The position numbers and the translations under genes were made by a program. Source: Motiliproteus sp036961355 (GTDB lineage: Bacteria; Pseudomonadota; Gammaproteobacteria; Pseudomonadales; Balneatricaceae). From it: DNA of 64,000 nucleotides. The DNA lies in the NCBI GenBank assembly GCA_036961355.1, contig JBALVL010000003.1, forward strand, positions 97,370 to 161,369, in the 5' to 3' direction. The notes beneath the pieces were generated by a model, which saw only the letters and a program-made list of their open reading frames with translations, was not told the DNA's origin and ran no database searches. Shown here one piece after another: positions 8,756-17,564 of the stretch. Position 1 is the first letter of the stretch; each line of letters starts with the position of its first letter.

Positions 8756-8798
8756 CCCCCCCCCCCCCCCCCCCCCCGGAATCGCTTCCGGGGGGGGG
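8756..8798. repeat. 22-base poly-C tract with G9 partner hairpin
   Basis: Twenty-two consecutive Cs (8756-8777), then GGAA-TCGC-TTCC, then nine Gs (8790-8798). The Cs and Gs can pair into a very stable hairpin just past the fumarylacetoacetase stop codon. It may act as a terminator for that operon. Homopolymers of this length are slippage-prone in cells and in sequencing. Confidence 0.8.
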
Positions 8799-8805
8799 CT
8801 GGTCG

Positions 8806-10119
8806 TTATCGAACTTTAGCCGGGGCGACGTAGCTGACGCATTCACCGAAGCCGATGCGGGCGAAGCCGGGTTTTTCACACCAGCCGCGCAGAATAACCC
8901 CGTCGCCATCTTCCAGGAAGGTCCGGCTTTCGCCATTATCCAGCTTGATCGACTGCTTGCCGCCGTTACTGAGTTCCAACAGCGAGCCAGCTTCTTCGGC
9001 GGCGGGACCCGACTGGGTGCCACTGCCTAAAAAATCACCCGGCATCAGGTTGCAGCCGTTAACGGTATGGTGAGCGACCATCTGCGCCACGGTCCAGTAG
9101 GAGTGACTGAAGTTGGACCGGGAAAGTCGCTGTGCCGGTGTTCCCTGGTTGCGCATCGATTCGGTTTCCAGCAATACCTCAAGTTCGATATCCAGTGCGC
9201 CGCTGTCAAGGTTGTGTTGGGAGCTGAGGTAGGTCAGCGGTTGCGGATCGTCGCTGTCGCGGCTCCAGCTGGTACGGAAAGGGGCTAGGGCCTCAAGCGT
9301 GATGATCCAGGGTGAAACCGTGGAGGCGAAATTCTTGGCCAGAAACGGTCCCAGAGGCTGGTATTCCCAAGCTTGAATATCGCGCGCCGACCAGTCGTTG
9401 AACAGGCACATACCGAATACATGGTTATCGCTGTCGTCCAGTTTAATCGGATCGCCCAGTTCATTACCGGCACCGATATAGATGCCGACTTCCAGCTCGT
9501 AGTCCAACCGCTTACAAGGGCCGAGACTAGGCTCAGCTGCGTCCGGGGCCTTGGTCTGGCCGTAGGGGCGTGGGAAGGTCTGGCCGGAGATGCCGATGGA
9601 TGAGCTGCGACCGTGATAGCCGATAGGGACCCACTTGTAGTTGGGTAGCAGCGGGTTGTCGGGGCGAAACAGTTTGCCGACGGTAGTGGCGTGGTGGATC
9701 GAGGTATAAAAATCGGTGTAGTCGCCAATTCGGGCCGGTACTTGATACTCGGCCTCGGATTGAGGCACCAAGCAGCTTGTCAGTGCGGCCTGATGAGGAG
9801 ATGCCTGGCGAAGCAGTTCGGATAGCGCCAGACGCAGAGCAGACCAATACTTAGGCCCCAGCGCCATCATGGCGTTAAGACTGTCGTCGCAGCCAGCTTG
9901 AAGCGCGACTGCAGCGTCGTTTTGCGCCAGTTGAGCGGCGTTTAATGCTGCCAGGTCGACGATCTGGTCGCCGATGGCGACACCACCGCGGAACGCATCG
10001 TCGCTGCCGCGTTGGCGGAATACTGCGAAGGGCAGGTTCTGAATGGGGAATTCGCAATCGGACTGGTTAGCCGATTCAATCCAGCTTGTCAGCGCGGCGT
10101 CATGGGTTTGGTTCAACAT
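8806..10119 (-). CDS. fumarylacetoacetase
   Basis: Hydrolyses fumarylacetoacetate to fumarate and acetoacetate, the last step of homogentisate breakdown. The 437 aa match true FAH (about 420-435), not the 230-aa fumarylpyruvate hydrolases of the gentisate pathway. An N-terminal SH3-like domain (NLPFAVFRQRG, VAIGDQIVDLAAL) is followed by the catalytic domain with DYTDFYTSIHHATTVG, PIGYHGRSSSI, the metal-binding LDYELEVGIYIG and FNDWSARDIQAWEYQPLGPF. It is the last gene of the minus-strand catabolic group. A terminator-like hairpin and 28-bp repeats lie between it and the preceding gene, so its expression may be set separately. Confidence 0.95.
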   Translation of the reverse strand: MLNQTHDAALTSWIESANQSDCEFPIQNLPFAVFRQRGSDDAFRGGVAIGDQIVDLAALNAAQLAQNDAAVALQAGCDDSLNAMMALGPKYWSALRLALSELLRQASPHQAALTSCLVPQSEAEYQVPARIGDYTDFYTSIHHATTVGKLFRPDNPLLPNYKWVPIGYHGRSSSIGISGQTFPRPYGQTKAPDAAEPSLGPCKRLDYELEVGIYIGAGNELGDPIKLDDSDNHVFGMCLFNDWSARDIQAWEYQPLGPFLAKNFASTVSPWIITLEALAPFRTSWSRDSDDPQPLTYLSSQHNLDSGALDIELEVLLETESMRNQGTPAQRLSRSNFSHSYWTVAQMVAHHTVNGCNLMPGDFLGSGTQSGPAAEEAGSLLELSNGGKQSIKLDNGESRTFLEDGDGVILRGWCEKPGFARIGFGECVSYVAPAKVR

Positions 10120-10137
10120 GGGCTCGTATTCCTGAGT

Positions 10138-10164
10138 AAAAAAGCGGGGGAGACATGCTCCCCC
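10138..10164 (-). terminator. terminator-like hairpin just before fumarylacetoacetase
   Basis: On the minus strand GGGGGAG-loop-CTCCCCC is followed by GC and six Ts, a full intrinsic terminator shape, ending about 20 bp before the fumarylacetoacetase ATG. It would end the upstream transcript or act as an attenuator. Confidence 0.6.
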
Positions 10165-10188
10165 ATTCTAGGTCTTTGGTTCTACCTT

Positions 10189-10272
10189 GGTGCTTGTAGA
10201 TAGGTATTTGTACAAGGGTGCTTGTAGATAGCTGCGTGTACATTGGTGTAGTACATAGGTGTTTGCACAGCT
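10189..10272. repeat. 28-bp tandem repeat, three units
   Basis: Two good units (10189-10216 and 10217-10244), both starting GGTGCTTGTAGATAG and containing TGTACA, and a third degenerate unit beginning GGTGTAGTACATAG. They fill the gap between fumarylacetoacetase and the DUF2783 gene. Function unknown. Confidence 0.7.
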
Positions 10273-10278
10273 CGTATC

Positions 10279-10503
10279 CTAGACACCTTCGCGGGCGGTA
10301 GCCAGCGCTTGACGAAGTACTTCAAGGTCACCGATATGGTTGGCTAATAGTAATACCAGCCGGGCATTTACTATCTCACTCTGTTCTTCGGACAGGTCGA
10401 GATGGGTCTCAATCAGTGATTCATAGAAGTCGTCACCCGGGCGGTAGGCCCGAAAGTAGCGTTTATTGGCCTGATGGAAGTTGGATTCAGTATTGAGGTT
10501 CAT
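10279..10503 (-). CDS. DUF2783 small protein
   Basis: 74-aa soluble protein (MNLNTESNFHQANKRYFRAY at the start, LSEEQSEIVNARLVLLLANHIGD in the middle). It resembles DUF2783 proteins, which commonly sit beside MhpA-type flavin monooxygenases; their role is not established. ATG at 10503 chosen because AAGGAG lies 6-8 bases upstream. It starts 10 bp after the flavoprotein gene stops, which suggests a joint transcript and perhaps a subunit or chaperone role. Confidence 0.75.
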   Translation of the reverse strand: MNLNTESNFHQANKRYFRAYRPGDDFYESLIETHLDLSEEQSEIVNARLVLLLANHIGDLEVLRQALATAREGV

Positions 10504-10513
10504 AATCTTCTCC

Positions 10514-12181
10514 TTAGCCGTTGCAGGTTGCAGTATTGAGGGCCTGGGCGACCTTTTCAGCATTCAGAGTGCGCCAGCGGGCAGCGACATGCTGGTCAGG
10601 ACGAGCCAAGTAACAGGTGCCGTTGCGGGCATCGTATCGACCGGCCAGCAACCCTTTGATATCCAGTACCGTGCGAATCCCCTCAGGCGCGGTGCCAGAG
10701 GTAGCTACCACGACCGGTTGGATCGGGATATCGCCGTTCTGTAGACCTTTTAGCGTCGCCACGGTGGCGTCGTCCAGGGTATTGGCGTTATCGGCAAAGT
10801 AGAGCAGTTGGAACTGGTTGCCGAATACCTTTAGCGCCCAGCGTTCATCGCCATCGCCTTGGATCGGTGCGTCATCGAGCACCGCTCCGGGTACCATGTT
10901 GCCTTCAAAGTCATCGTTATCGGCAGAATTTAACGGCGACTCGGTCAGGAAAGCGGCATCGGACAAACGTCCTGAATTGACCAGTTTCTGAGCGAAGTGA
11001 TGATCCCGAGACAGTTCCAAGGTGGCATCACGGAAGCGTAAAGATGTCTTGGATTTGGGCGAGATGAAATCGGTTGAACGGGTAGAGTTCAGCAGGTTCT
11101 CATCGGCTGCAAATTCGCGCTCGTCGCAATAGGTGTCAATCAGCGCATCGGGCGCTTTGCCATCCATCACCAGCTTTAGTTTCCAAAACAGGTTGTCGGT
11201 ATCTTGGAAACCTGAGTTAGCACCACGGGCGCCAAACGGTGAAACCTGGTGAGCGGCGTCGCCTGCGAAGATTACCCGGCCGTCGCGGAAACGGTCCATA
11301 CGGCGGCACATAAAGGTGTAAACACTGGCCCATTCGAGTTCGAATTCGACGTCGTCGCCCATCATCGCCTTAACACGGGGGATGATGTTCTCCGGCTTCT
11401 TCTCCTCTTCGGGGTCTTTGTCCCAACCGAGTTGGAAATCGAGTCGCCAAACGTCGTCTGACTGGCTGTGTAACAGTGTCGATTGGCCTTTGTGGTAAGA
11501 CGGATCGAATGAGAACCAGCGCTCGGGTGGGAAGTCCGCTTTCATGATGATATCAGCGATCAGGAAGCGATCTTCGAACGCCTTGCCTCGCATCGCCAGC
11601 CCCAGCATGGAACGTACAGCGCTATTGGCTCCGTCGGCGACGACCAACCAGTCGGTGGTCATCCGATAGGGACCGTCCGGCGTGTCGACGGTCAGGGTCA
11701 CACGTTCACCCTCGTTTTTGACGTCGATGACCCGGTTTTTCCAGCGGATCTCGCTGGTTGGGGTCTTATCCATCTGGTCAACCATGTACTCTTCGAGATA
11801 GTACTGCTGCAGATTGATAAATCCGGGCTGCTCGTGGCCTTCCTCGGGCAGTAGGTCGAAGCTGGTGACCAGCTCGTCCTTGTAAAATACCTTGCCGACC
11901 TTCCAGGTGACACCTTTGTCGACCATACGCTTACCGCAACCTAGGCGGTCAAGCACCTCCAAAGCACGTTTGGAATAGCAAACGGCCCGTGAGCCAACGC
12001 TGACGGTGTTGTTGTCATCAAGAATGACAGCGGGGATACCATGAAGTCCGGCATCCAGACCGGAGGCCAGGCCGATAGGGCCGGCGCCGATGACGATCAG
12101 CGGGTGGTGTACCGGTGCCAGGGCGTCCTGATCCGGGGATTTGATATAGTCGTAGACAGGGTTTTCGTAAGTCAAAAACAT
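10514..12181 (-). CDS. FAD-dependent aromatic-ring monooxygenase (MhpA/PheA-like)
   Basis: Class A flavoprotein hydroxylase of 555 aa. The FAD/NADPH fold starts with GAGPIGLASGLDAGLHGIP near residue 35; the second FAD motif is GDAAHQVSPFGARGANSGFQ near residue 305; the C-terminal part resembles the thioredoxin-like domain of phenol hydroxylases. It probably adds an OH to an aromatic ring using NAD(P)H and O2; the substrate cannot be read from sequence. With fumarylacetoacetase and maleylacetoacetate isomerase nearby, formation of homogentisate or a related hydroquinone is the natural guess. It lies between an MBL-fold gene (148 bp upstream) and the DUF2783 gene. Confidence 0.85.
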   Translation of the reverse strand: MFLTYENPVYDYIKSPDQDALAPVHHPLIVIGAGPIGLASGLDAGLHGIPAVILDDNNTVSVGSRAVCYSKRALEVLDRLGCGKRMVDKGVTWKVGKVFYKDELVTSFDLLPEEGHEQPGFINLQQYYLEEYMVDQMDKTPTSEIRWKNRVIDVKNEGERVTLTVDTPDGPYRMTTDWLVVADGANSAVRSMLGLAMRGKAFEDRFLIADIIMKADFPPERWFSFDPSYHKGQSTLLHSQSDDVWRLDFQLGWDKDPEEEKKPENIIPRVKAMMGDDVEFELEWASVYTFMCRRMDRFRDGRVIFAGDAAHQVSPFGARGANSGFQDTDNLFWKLKLVMDGKAPDALIDTYCDEREFAADENLLNSTRSTDFISPKSKTSLRFRDATLELSRDHHFAQKLVNSGRLSDAAFLTESPLNSADNDDFEGNMVPGAVLDDAPIQGDGDERWALKVFGNQFQLLYFADNANTLDDATVATLKGLQNGDIPIQPVVVATSGTAPEGIRTVLDIKGLLAGRYDARNGTCYLARPDQHVAARWRTLNAEKVAQALNTATCNG

Positions 12182-12329
12182 GGGTGACCTCGTTGTTATC
12201 GTTATAGAAGGTTAACCGGATGTATGCCACGGGGTTTGGCCCGTGGCATCATGCTTATGGTGTTACTACGGTTTGATAATTACAGTTCGGTTAATACGGT
12301 GCGATTAGCACTTTTTGATTAATACGGTG

Positions 12330-13304
12330 CTATGACTGCGGTTGCTCTTGCTGCAGGCCGTGCCACATCTGCTGATCACGCTCGGCCGTCCAGATGCGCG
12401 GATCGCGGACGCCTGAGGCCTCATCGTGAGCTCGGGTGACATCGAAGGGTAGGCAGTGCTCGTAGATGAAGACCTCGCCAAACTGGGGGTCCATCGCTGC
12501 ACGGGTCAGTGCCATGCAGTCCTTAAGGTCCATGTTTTGGGATACAGCCTTTTGAGCACTCTGGAACAGGGTGGTGACGAAAGCACGGGTATAAGCCAGA
12601 CCATCGGCTACCTGCTCCGGAGTTTCCAGCGCAGGGCCTCGTCCAGGGACCAACTTCTTGGCGTTTAATGCACTGACGTTGTCGAGCGTCTGTGGCCAGT
12701 CGGTCAGATAGGCATCACCGGTGTAGCAAGCGGCATCGCACTCGACCAAGTCACCGGAGTACAGCACCTCTTCGCTGGGTACCCATACCACGGTGTCGCC
12801 TTTGGTGTGGCCGCGACCCAGTTGCATTATCTTCACTTCCAGCTTCCCCATCATCAGGGTCATCTCTTTCTGGAAGGTCAGAGTAGGCCAAGTCAGGCCG
12901 GGGACGCTTTCGACCGCTTTGAACAAGCGAGGAAAACGACCGATCTCGGAGTCCATATCTTGCTGGCCGCGCTCGACGATCAGGTCATAGGTATCTTGGC
13001 TGGCAATAACCTGCTCCAGACCGTGTTCCTTGTAGCCGGATGCACCCAGTACGCGCACGGCGTGGTAGTGGGAAAGGGTGACGTATTTGATGGGCTTATC
13101 GGTGACTTCGCGAATCTGGCGAACCAGATCTTGCGCAGCAACAGGGGTAGCGGTCGCATCGATAATCATCACCGAATCATCACCAATGATGACACCGGTG
13201 TTAGGGTCGCCTTCGGCGGTATAGGCCCAGCAATGTTCGGACAGTTGGGTAAAGCTAACCTTCTTTTCGTCGAGATCGGCGGCCGAGGCAAATTGGTTGC
13301 TCAT
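12330..13304 (-). CDS. MBL-fold protein with altered metal motif
   Basis: 324-aa metallo-beta-lactamase-fold protein. The usual HxHxDH motif reads H79-Y-H81-A-V-R84, so the Asp and last His are replaced, while a later His (GRGHTKGD) and Asp (YSGDLVE) remain. A two-zinc centre is therefore doubtful; one metal or a non-hydrolytic role is possible. GGAGATAAC precedes the ATG. It is the first gene of the minus-strand operon, divergent from the IclR gene. It may act on a thioester, lactone or ester intermediate, but this is a guess from the neighbourhood. Confidence 0.75.
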   Translation of the reverse strand: MSNQFASAADLDEKKVSFTQLSEHCWAYTAEGDPNTGVIIGDDSVMIIDATATPVAAQDLVRQIREVTDKPIKYVTLSHYHAVRVLGASGYKEHGLEQVIASQDTYDLIVERGQQDMDSEIGRFPRLFKAVESVPGLTWPTLTFQKEMTLMMGKLEVKIMQLGRGHTKGDTVVWVPSEEVLYSGDLVECDAACYTGDAYLTDWPQTLDNVSALNAKKLVPGRGPALETPEQVADGLAYTRAFVTTLFQSAQKAVSQNMDLKDCMALTRAAMDPQFGEVFIYEHCLPFDVTRAHDEASGVRDPRIWTAERDQQMWHGLQQEQPQS

Positions 13305-13352
13305 GTTATCTCCTGCTTGTTTGTTGTATGGGATTACCCATATGTTATGGCG

Positions 13353-13464
13353 TTTACGTTATTCGTAATTACCATCGGATTCGATATTTGTCATTCAAGC
13401 ACTGGAAAAACAGCGGTGCAAAGGTTACTTTTGTTCAGAGTGATTGATTTACGAATAACGTAAA
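13353..13464. promoter_or_regulatory. divergent promoter region with paired IclR-type operators
   Basis: TTTACGTTATTCGTAA (13353-13368) is repeated in perfect inverted orientation at 13449-13464. Each copy is itself a palindrome, TTACG-N5-CGTAA. The pair sits between the MBL-operon start (13304) and the IclR start (13483). Looser versions occur upstream of the TRAP operon. Binding by the adjacent IclR protein is inferred. Confidence 0.75.
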
Positions 13465-13482
13465 TACGTATTGGGAGTGACT

Positions 13483-14280
13483 ATGAACGCGCCAACAAAA
13501 GGTGGGGTCCAATCGGTAGAGGTGGGCATGGGCTTACTAAAAGCCTTGGCGTCGATGGGAGGACAAGCCTCCTTAAATGAATTAAGCGAACGGGTGGATA
13601 TGCACCCGGCCAAGGCTCATCGTTATCTGGTTAGCCTGGTCAATACCGGGCTAGTGGAGCGCACGGCACATGGTCGTTACGATCTGGGGCCTTACGTCTT
13701 AGAGCTGTCTACCCTTTATCTGTCCAGGCTGGATCCCACTTCCGTGGCCAACGAGATGATCGAGTCATTGCGGGACCAGACAGAGCAGGGGGTGATTTTG
13801 ACCGTCTGGGGTAGTGCCGGCACCACCGTGATTCGCTGGTTCCAATCCCGGCAACCCATCTCTGTAGGCATTCGTCCGGGTACTAACTTTTCGACGGTGA
13901 TGTCAGCTTCTGGTCGGGTTTTCATGGCTCATCTGCCCGAAGCGTTGACCCGTGAGTTCGTCGAGAGAGAGATGGCGGAGTTAAAATCAACGCCTCACCG
14001 GCTCGCCCCTACCAGTTGGGACGAGGTTGATGCGATTAAGAAAGAGACGTGCAGTAACGGACTGGGCCGGGTGTTTGGGCACAGTGTCGATGGTGTTTCG
14101 GCACTGGCTGCGCCGATCTTTGATTACCGGGGCGAGCTGGTGTTGTCGCTGGCATTGTTTGGGTTTAAGTCTAAGTTTGATGCCGAATGGGATGGGCGTA
14201 ACGCCCAATTATTGCGCGAGACGGCTGGCAAAATCTCCTCTCGGCTTGGTTATATCGAACCCGCCGAAAACCAACTCTGA
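13483..14280 (+). CDS. IclR-family transcriptional regulator
   Basis: 265 aa with an N-terminal winged helix-turn-helix (about 10-75, LNELSERVDMHPAKAHRYLVSL) and the IclR effector domain (about 90-260; GTTVIRWFQSRQPISVGIRPG, SALAAPIFDYRGELVLSLAL). ATG at 13483 with GGGAG at 13473-13477; a TTG four codons upstream is less likely. It diverges from the catabolic operon and precedes the TRAP genes, so it is the likely local regulator acting at the TTACG-N5-CGTAA sites. Effector unknown, probably the aromatic substrate or an intermediate. Confidence 0.92.
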   Translation: MNAPTKGGVQSVEVGMGLLKALASMGGQASLNELSERVDMHPAKAHRYLVSLVNTGLVERTAHGRYDLGPYVLELSTLYLSRLDPTSVANEMIESLRDQTEQGVILTVWGSAGTTVIRWFQSRQPISVGIRPGTNFSTVMSASGRVFMAHLPEALTREFVEREMAELKSTPHRLAPTSWDEVDAIKKETCSNGLGRVFGHSVDGVSALAAPIFDYRGELVLSLALFGFKSKFDAEWDGRNAQLLRETAGKISSRLGYIEPAENQL

Positions 14281-14622
14281 GTTCCTTGTTAGCTCCTTCA
14301 TAGTACCCCTTGAGCATATCCTGCCATCGGCCCCGATCGGGGCCGTTACGCATCGTATTAATTACGTAATAAGTAATAACCTAGAATCACTGCCTTAGAC
14401 CAGTTTTCGTATTTTTCAAATTTTACTGCCTAGAAATCCATATTTTAATGCTCGTTCTTTGTCTAATTACATAGTCCGTAAATAAAATAACTCCGACAAC
14501 GCTCAGCATTGCGTAATGGTTTCATATGAAATTATATAGTTGCAAATGAAACTAATGCTGTTCGGACAGTAACCAAACAGCGCTGACTCACGCTAAACCG
14601 CATGTTTGAGAGGACAATAATA
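14281..14622. promoter_or_regulatory. TRAP operon upstream region with two operator-like sites
   Basis: No gene is seen. TTACGTAATAAGTAA (14362-14376) matches the IclR palindrome at 12 of 15 positions, and TTACATAGTCCGTAA (14467-14481) matches at 10 of 15 while keeping the outer TTAC/CGTAA halves. Both lie upstream of the transporter, so co-regulation with the catabolic operon is plausible. Confidence 0.5.
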
Positions 14623-15639
14623 ATGAAACGTCTCATCGCACTGTTTTCTGCCGCTCTGATTTGGGCTTGGATGATTCCGGCCCAGGCCGAGACCATCGAG
14701 TTGAAACTCAGCCATTTCTTACCCTCAACACATCCCACCCAAAAGGACTTCCTGGAACCCTGGGCTGCCGAATTAGAACGGCGCACCAATGGTCAGGTGA
14801 AGGTGAAAATCTTCCCCGCCGGGTCTGCATTTGGCCATGTAGCCAAGCAGTTTGATCAGGTCAAAGCCGGAGTGGTCGATATTTCCCATGGCTTGACGGG
14901 CTTCCCGCGGGGTCGATTGCCACGCACGTTGATCATGGACCTTCCGTTCATGGTGAAGAGTTCCGATGCAGCGTCAAAAACCCTGTGGGACTTGTACCCT
15001 GATTATCTGCAAAAAGAGTATCGCGGTTTAAAGGTGCTTGCTCTGCATGCGCATAACCCCGGTCTTATTCATACCCGAGATAAATCCGTTAGCACCATGG
15101 AAGACCTTAAAGGGCTGCGCCTGCGAACGCCGAGCCTGGCGATCTCAATGATGCTTGAGCAGTTGGGTGCGACACCGGTCGGTATGCCGCCAACCCAGGT
15201 TTACGAGAATCTGCAAAAGGGCGTTCTGGACGGCAATGTCTTTCCTTACGAGGCGATTCATGGCTTCAAGCTCTACGAAGTGTTGAATCATCACCTGGAT
15301 GCCAAGGCCTACACCACCAGCTTTTATTTCGTCATGAACGAGAAGAAGTACAGCTCGCTACCTGCCGATGTTCGTGCGGTATTGGATGATATGACCGGCG
15401 CACCGCTGGTGGCCAAGTTTGGTCCTTGGTGGAACGAGTGGGATAAGGCGGGTATCGCCGATATTGCCAAGCGCGGCAGCACTGTAACCACCCTGACCGA
15501 TGAAGAGCGTCAGCAGTGGCGCACAGCATTACAGCCGACCATCGATAAGTACCTGAATGATCTCGAGAAGAAGGGCGTTACCAATGCACGAGAGATCTAC
15601 GCAAAGGCACAGGAATCGGTCGCAAAGTACGAGCAATAA
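14623..15639 (+). CDS. TRAP transporter solute-binding protein (DctP type)
   Basis: Periplasmic binding protein that captures an organic acid for a TRAP transporter. 338 aa with a signal peptide (MKRLIALFSAALIWAWMIPA, cleavage after AQA) and the DctP fold (AGVVDISHGLTGFPRGRLPR, DLKGLRLRTPS, GVLDGNVFPYEAI). The Arg in LRLRTPS is the residue that usually binds the substrate carboxylate. ATG at 14623 chosen for its signal peptide and AGAGGA upstream. It is followed by the membrane subunits. The ligand is probably the acid the island degrades. Confidence 0.93.
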   Translation: MKRLIALFSAALIWAWMIPAQAETIELKLSHFLPSTHPTQKDFLEPWAAELERRTNGQVKVKIFPAGSAFGHVAKQFDQVKAGVVDISHGLTGFPRGRLPRTLIMDLPFMVKSSDAASKTLWDLYPDYLQKEYRGLKVLALHAHNPGLIHTRDKSVSTMEDLKGLRLRTPSLAISMMLEQLGATPVGMPPTQVYENLQKGVLDGNVFPYEAIHGFKLYEVLNHHLDAKAYTTSFYFVMNEKKYSSLPADVRAVLDDMTGAPLVAKFGPWWNEWDKAGIADIAKRGSTVTTLTDEERQQWRTALQPTIDKYLNDLEKKGVTNAREIYAKAQESVAKYEQ

Positions 15640-15718
15640 CGTACCAGCAATAAGACGGTAGATGGTCTCTTTCCCAGCCGGGAGAGAGGCTCAACCGGAT
15701 GGCTAAGAGGTCTTCACC

Positions 15719-16237
15719 ATGATCGCTCTGTTTAATCGTTGGCTTTATTCCTTAACCAAGTATGTCGCCTGGGTCGGTATGTTGTTTTTGCTGGGCGCGG
15801 TGGGGATTACCGCCGTCGATGTTGTGATGCGCAAACTGGACGCGGGTGGCATCTTCGGTGCCGTCGATCTGATTCAGTTGATGGTGATGGCGGCGGCTTA
15901 CCTGTCTATCCCGTTCGCTTTTATGAGCCGCAGTCATGTTGCAGTGTCGATCCTGGCGGATATGGCGTCACGCCGGGTCGCTGCATTGTTTCAGTTGCTG
16001 GGGGCCTTGCTGGGAGTCTGTTTTATGTTTTCCATCGCCTGGTTTGGCTACGATCAGGCCGTTCAACAGGCCGAGTACGGTGACGTGTCGATGACCTTTG
16101 GTTTGCCGATGATCTACTACTGGGTGCCGCTATTGATTGGTGCAGCATTGTCTGCAGTGGTGACGGTGCACATCGCCGTCGAGTCGCTTTATACGGCGGT
16201 GACCGGTCGTAGTGGCATTGTTTTGGAGGAGTTATAA
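15719..16237 (+). CDS. TRAP transporter small membrane subunit (DctQ type)
   Basis: 172 aa with four predicted membrane segments (about 15-35, 50-70, 85-110 and 130-155) and the DctQ-like RSHVAVSILAD stretch. It works with the DctM subunit to form the sodium-driven importer. It lies 79 bp after the binding-protein gene and 3 bp before the dctM-like gene, so translation of the two is probably coupled. Confidence 0.9.
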   Translation: MIALFNRWLYSLTKYVAWVGMLFLLGAVGITAVDVVMRKLDAGGIFGAVDLIQLMVMAAAYLSIPFAFMSRSHVAVSILADMASRRVAALFQLLGALLGVCFMFSIAWFGYDQAVQQAEYGDVSMTFGLPMIYYWVPLLIGAALSAVVTVHIAVESLYTAVTGRSGIVLEEL

Positions 16238-16240
16238 GCG

Positions 16241-17551
16241 ATGGATATTTCTCCCCAGGCAATAGGCCTGATCGCTTTTGCGGTGATGTTTTTGTTGATT
16301 GCTATCCGTGTTCCCATCGCCATCGCAATGGGCATGGTCGGCGCTGTTGGCGGTTGGATTTTGAACGGTGCGGACAGTGTTGGCTTCATTATGGGATCGG
16401 TACCGTTTGAGTCGGTCTTCCCGTACTCACTGTCGGTTATACCGTTGTTTATCATGATGGGTGTCTTCGCTGCCCGAGCCGGCTTGTCGCAGGCACTTTA
16501 TCAGGCGGTAAATGTCTTTATCGGTCACCGTAAGGGGGGCCTGGCGATGGCCACTATCGGAGCTTGCGCTGCCTTTGGTGCTATCTGTGGTTCGAGCCTT
16601 GCGACAGCGGCGACCATGAGTCGGGTTGCGATGCCGGAAATGCGCCGCCGTGGTTATGACGACGGACTGGCCAGCGCCACGGTGGCGGCTGGCGGTACTT
16701 TGGGGGTACTGATTCCTCCCAGCGTGATCATGGTTATCTATGCCCTACTCACCGAGCAATCGATTGGACGAATGTTTGCTGCAGCGTTGATTCCCGGAAT
16801 CCTGGCCACCGCGTTGTATATCGGTGCGATCTGGGTGCGGACCAACCGCAACCCGTTGTTAGGGCCTGCCGATGAGCGAACGGATTGGCCGGGTCGTGTC
16901 AAAGCACTGAAAAACGTATGGCCGGTAGCGCTGTTGTTTGGCGTGGTGATTGGCGGCATCTACGTGGGCTGGTTTTCACCGACCGAAGCGGCGGCGATCG
17001 GAGCGGCAGGTGCGTTCCTGCTGGCACTGGCTAAACGTCAGCTCAACACCAAGGTGTTTTTATCCTGCCTGGGTGAAACCTCCACCACCACCGGCATGAT
17101 CTTTCTGATTTTGATTGGTACCTCGGTGTTCAACTATTTCGTTGAAACGACCGGGCTGCCGCAGCAGTTGGTTCAGCAGGTGGGCGAGCTGGGTTGGGAC
17201 CCTTACTTGGTGCTGGTGATGTTGATTGTGTTCTTCATCATCCTGGGCTGCTTTATGGATGCGTTGTCGATGATCCTGTTGACCCTGCCATTCGTCTACC
17301 CGTTGGTGCTGTCGTTGGGCTTCGATCCGATCTGGTTCGGCGTGATCATGGTCTCGGTGGTTGAAGTTGGTCTCATTACGCCGCCGGTGGGGATGAACCT
17401 GTTTGTGATTCTTGCGACCACGCCCGGGCTGCAGCTACAGACGATCAGTCGGGGCATCGTCGCGTTTTTAATCGCCGATGTGTTGCGCCTGTCGTTACTG
17501 GTTTCCATTCCGGCACTGTCCCTGTGGCTGCCGTCTGTGTTGATGGAGTAG
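16241..17551 (+). CDS. TRAP transporter large membrane subunit (DctM type)
   Basis: 436-aa permease with about 12 hydrophobic segments and DctM-like motifs (GICGSSLATAATMSRVAMPEM region, AAGGTLGVLIPPSVIMVIYA, WFSPTEAAAIGA, GLITPPVGMNLFV). It is the transport channel of the TRAP system with the two preceding genes. The next gene, a hemerythrin, begins 13 bp later, so the operon likely continues. Confidence 0.94.
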   Translation: MDISPQAIGLIAFAVMFLLIAIRVPIAIAMGMVGAVGGWILNGADSVGFIMGSVPFESVFPYSLSVIPLFIMMGVFAARAGLSQALYQAVNVFIGHRKGGLAMATIGACAAFGAICGSSLATAATMSRVAMPEMRRRGYDDGLASATVAAGGTLGVLIPPSVIMVIYALLTEQSIGRMFAAALIPGILATALYIGAIWVRTNRNPLLGPADERTDWPGRVKALKNVWPVALLFGVVIGGIYVGWFSPTEAAAIGAAGAFLLALAKRQLNTKVFLSCLGETSTTTGMIFLILIGTSVFNYFVETTGLPQQLVQQVGELGWDPYLVLVMLIVFFIILGCFMDALSMILLTLPFVYPLVLSLGFDPIWFGVIMVSVVEVGLITPPVGMNLFVILATTPGLQLQTISRGIVAFLIADVLRLSLLVSIPALSLWLPSVLME

Positions 17552-17564
17552 AGGGAATAAAGTT

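Noticed and set aside
17554..17560. AATAAAG before the hemerythrin gene as another TnsB-like site
   Set aside because: Only seven bases match and the flanks do not follow the 20-bp pattern.
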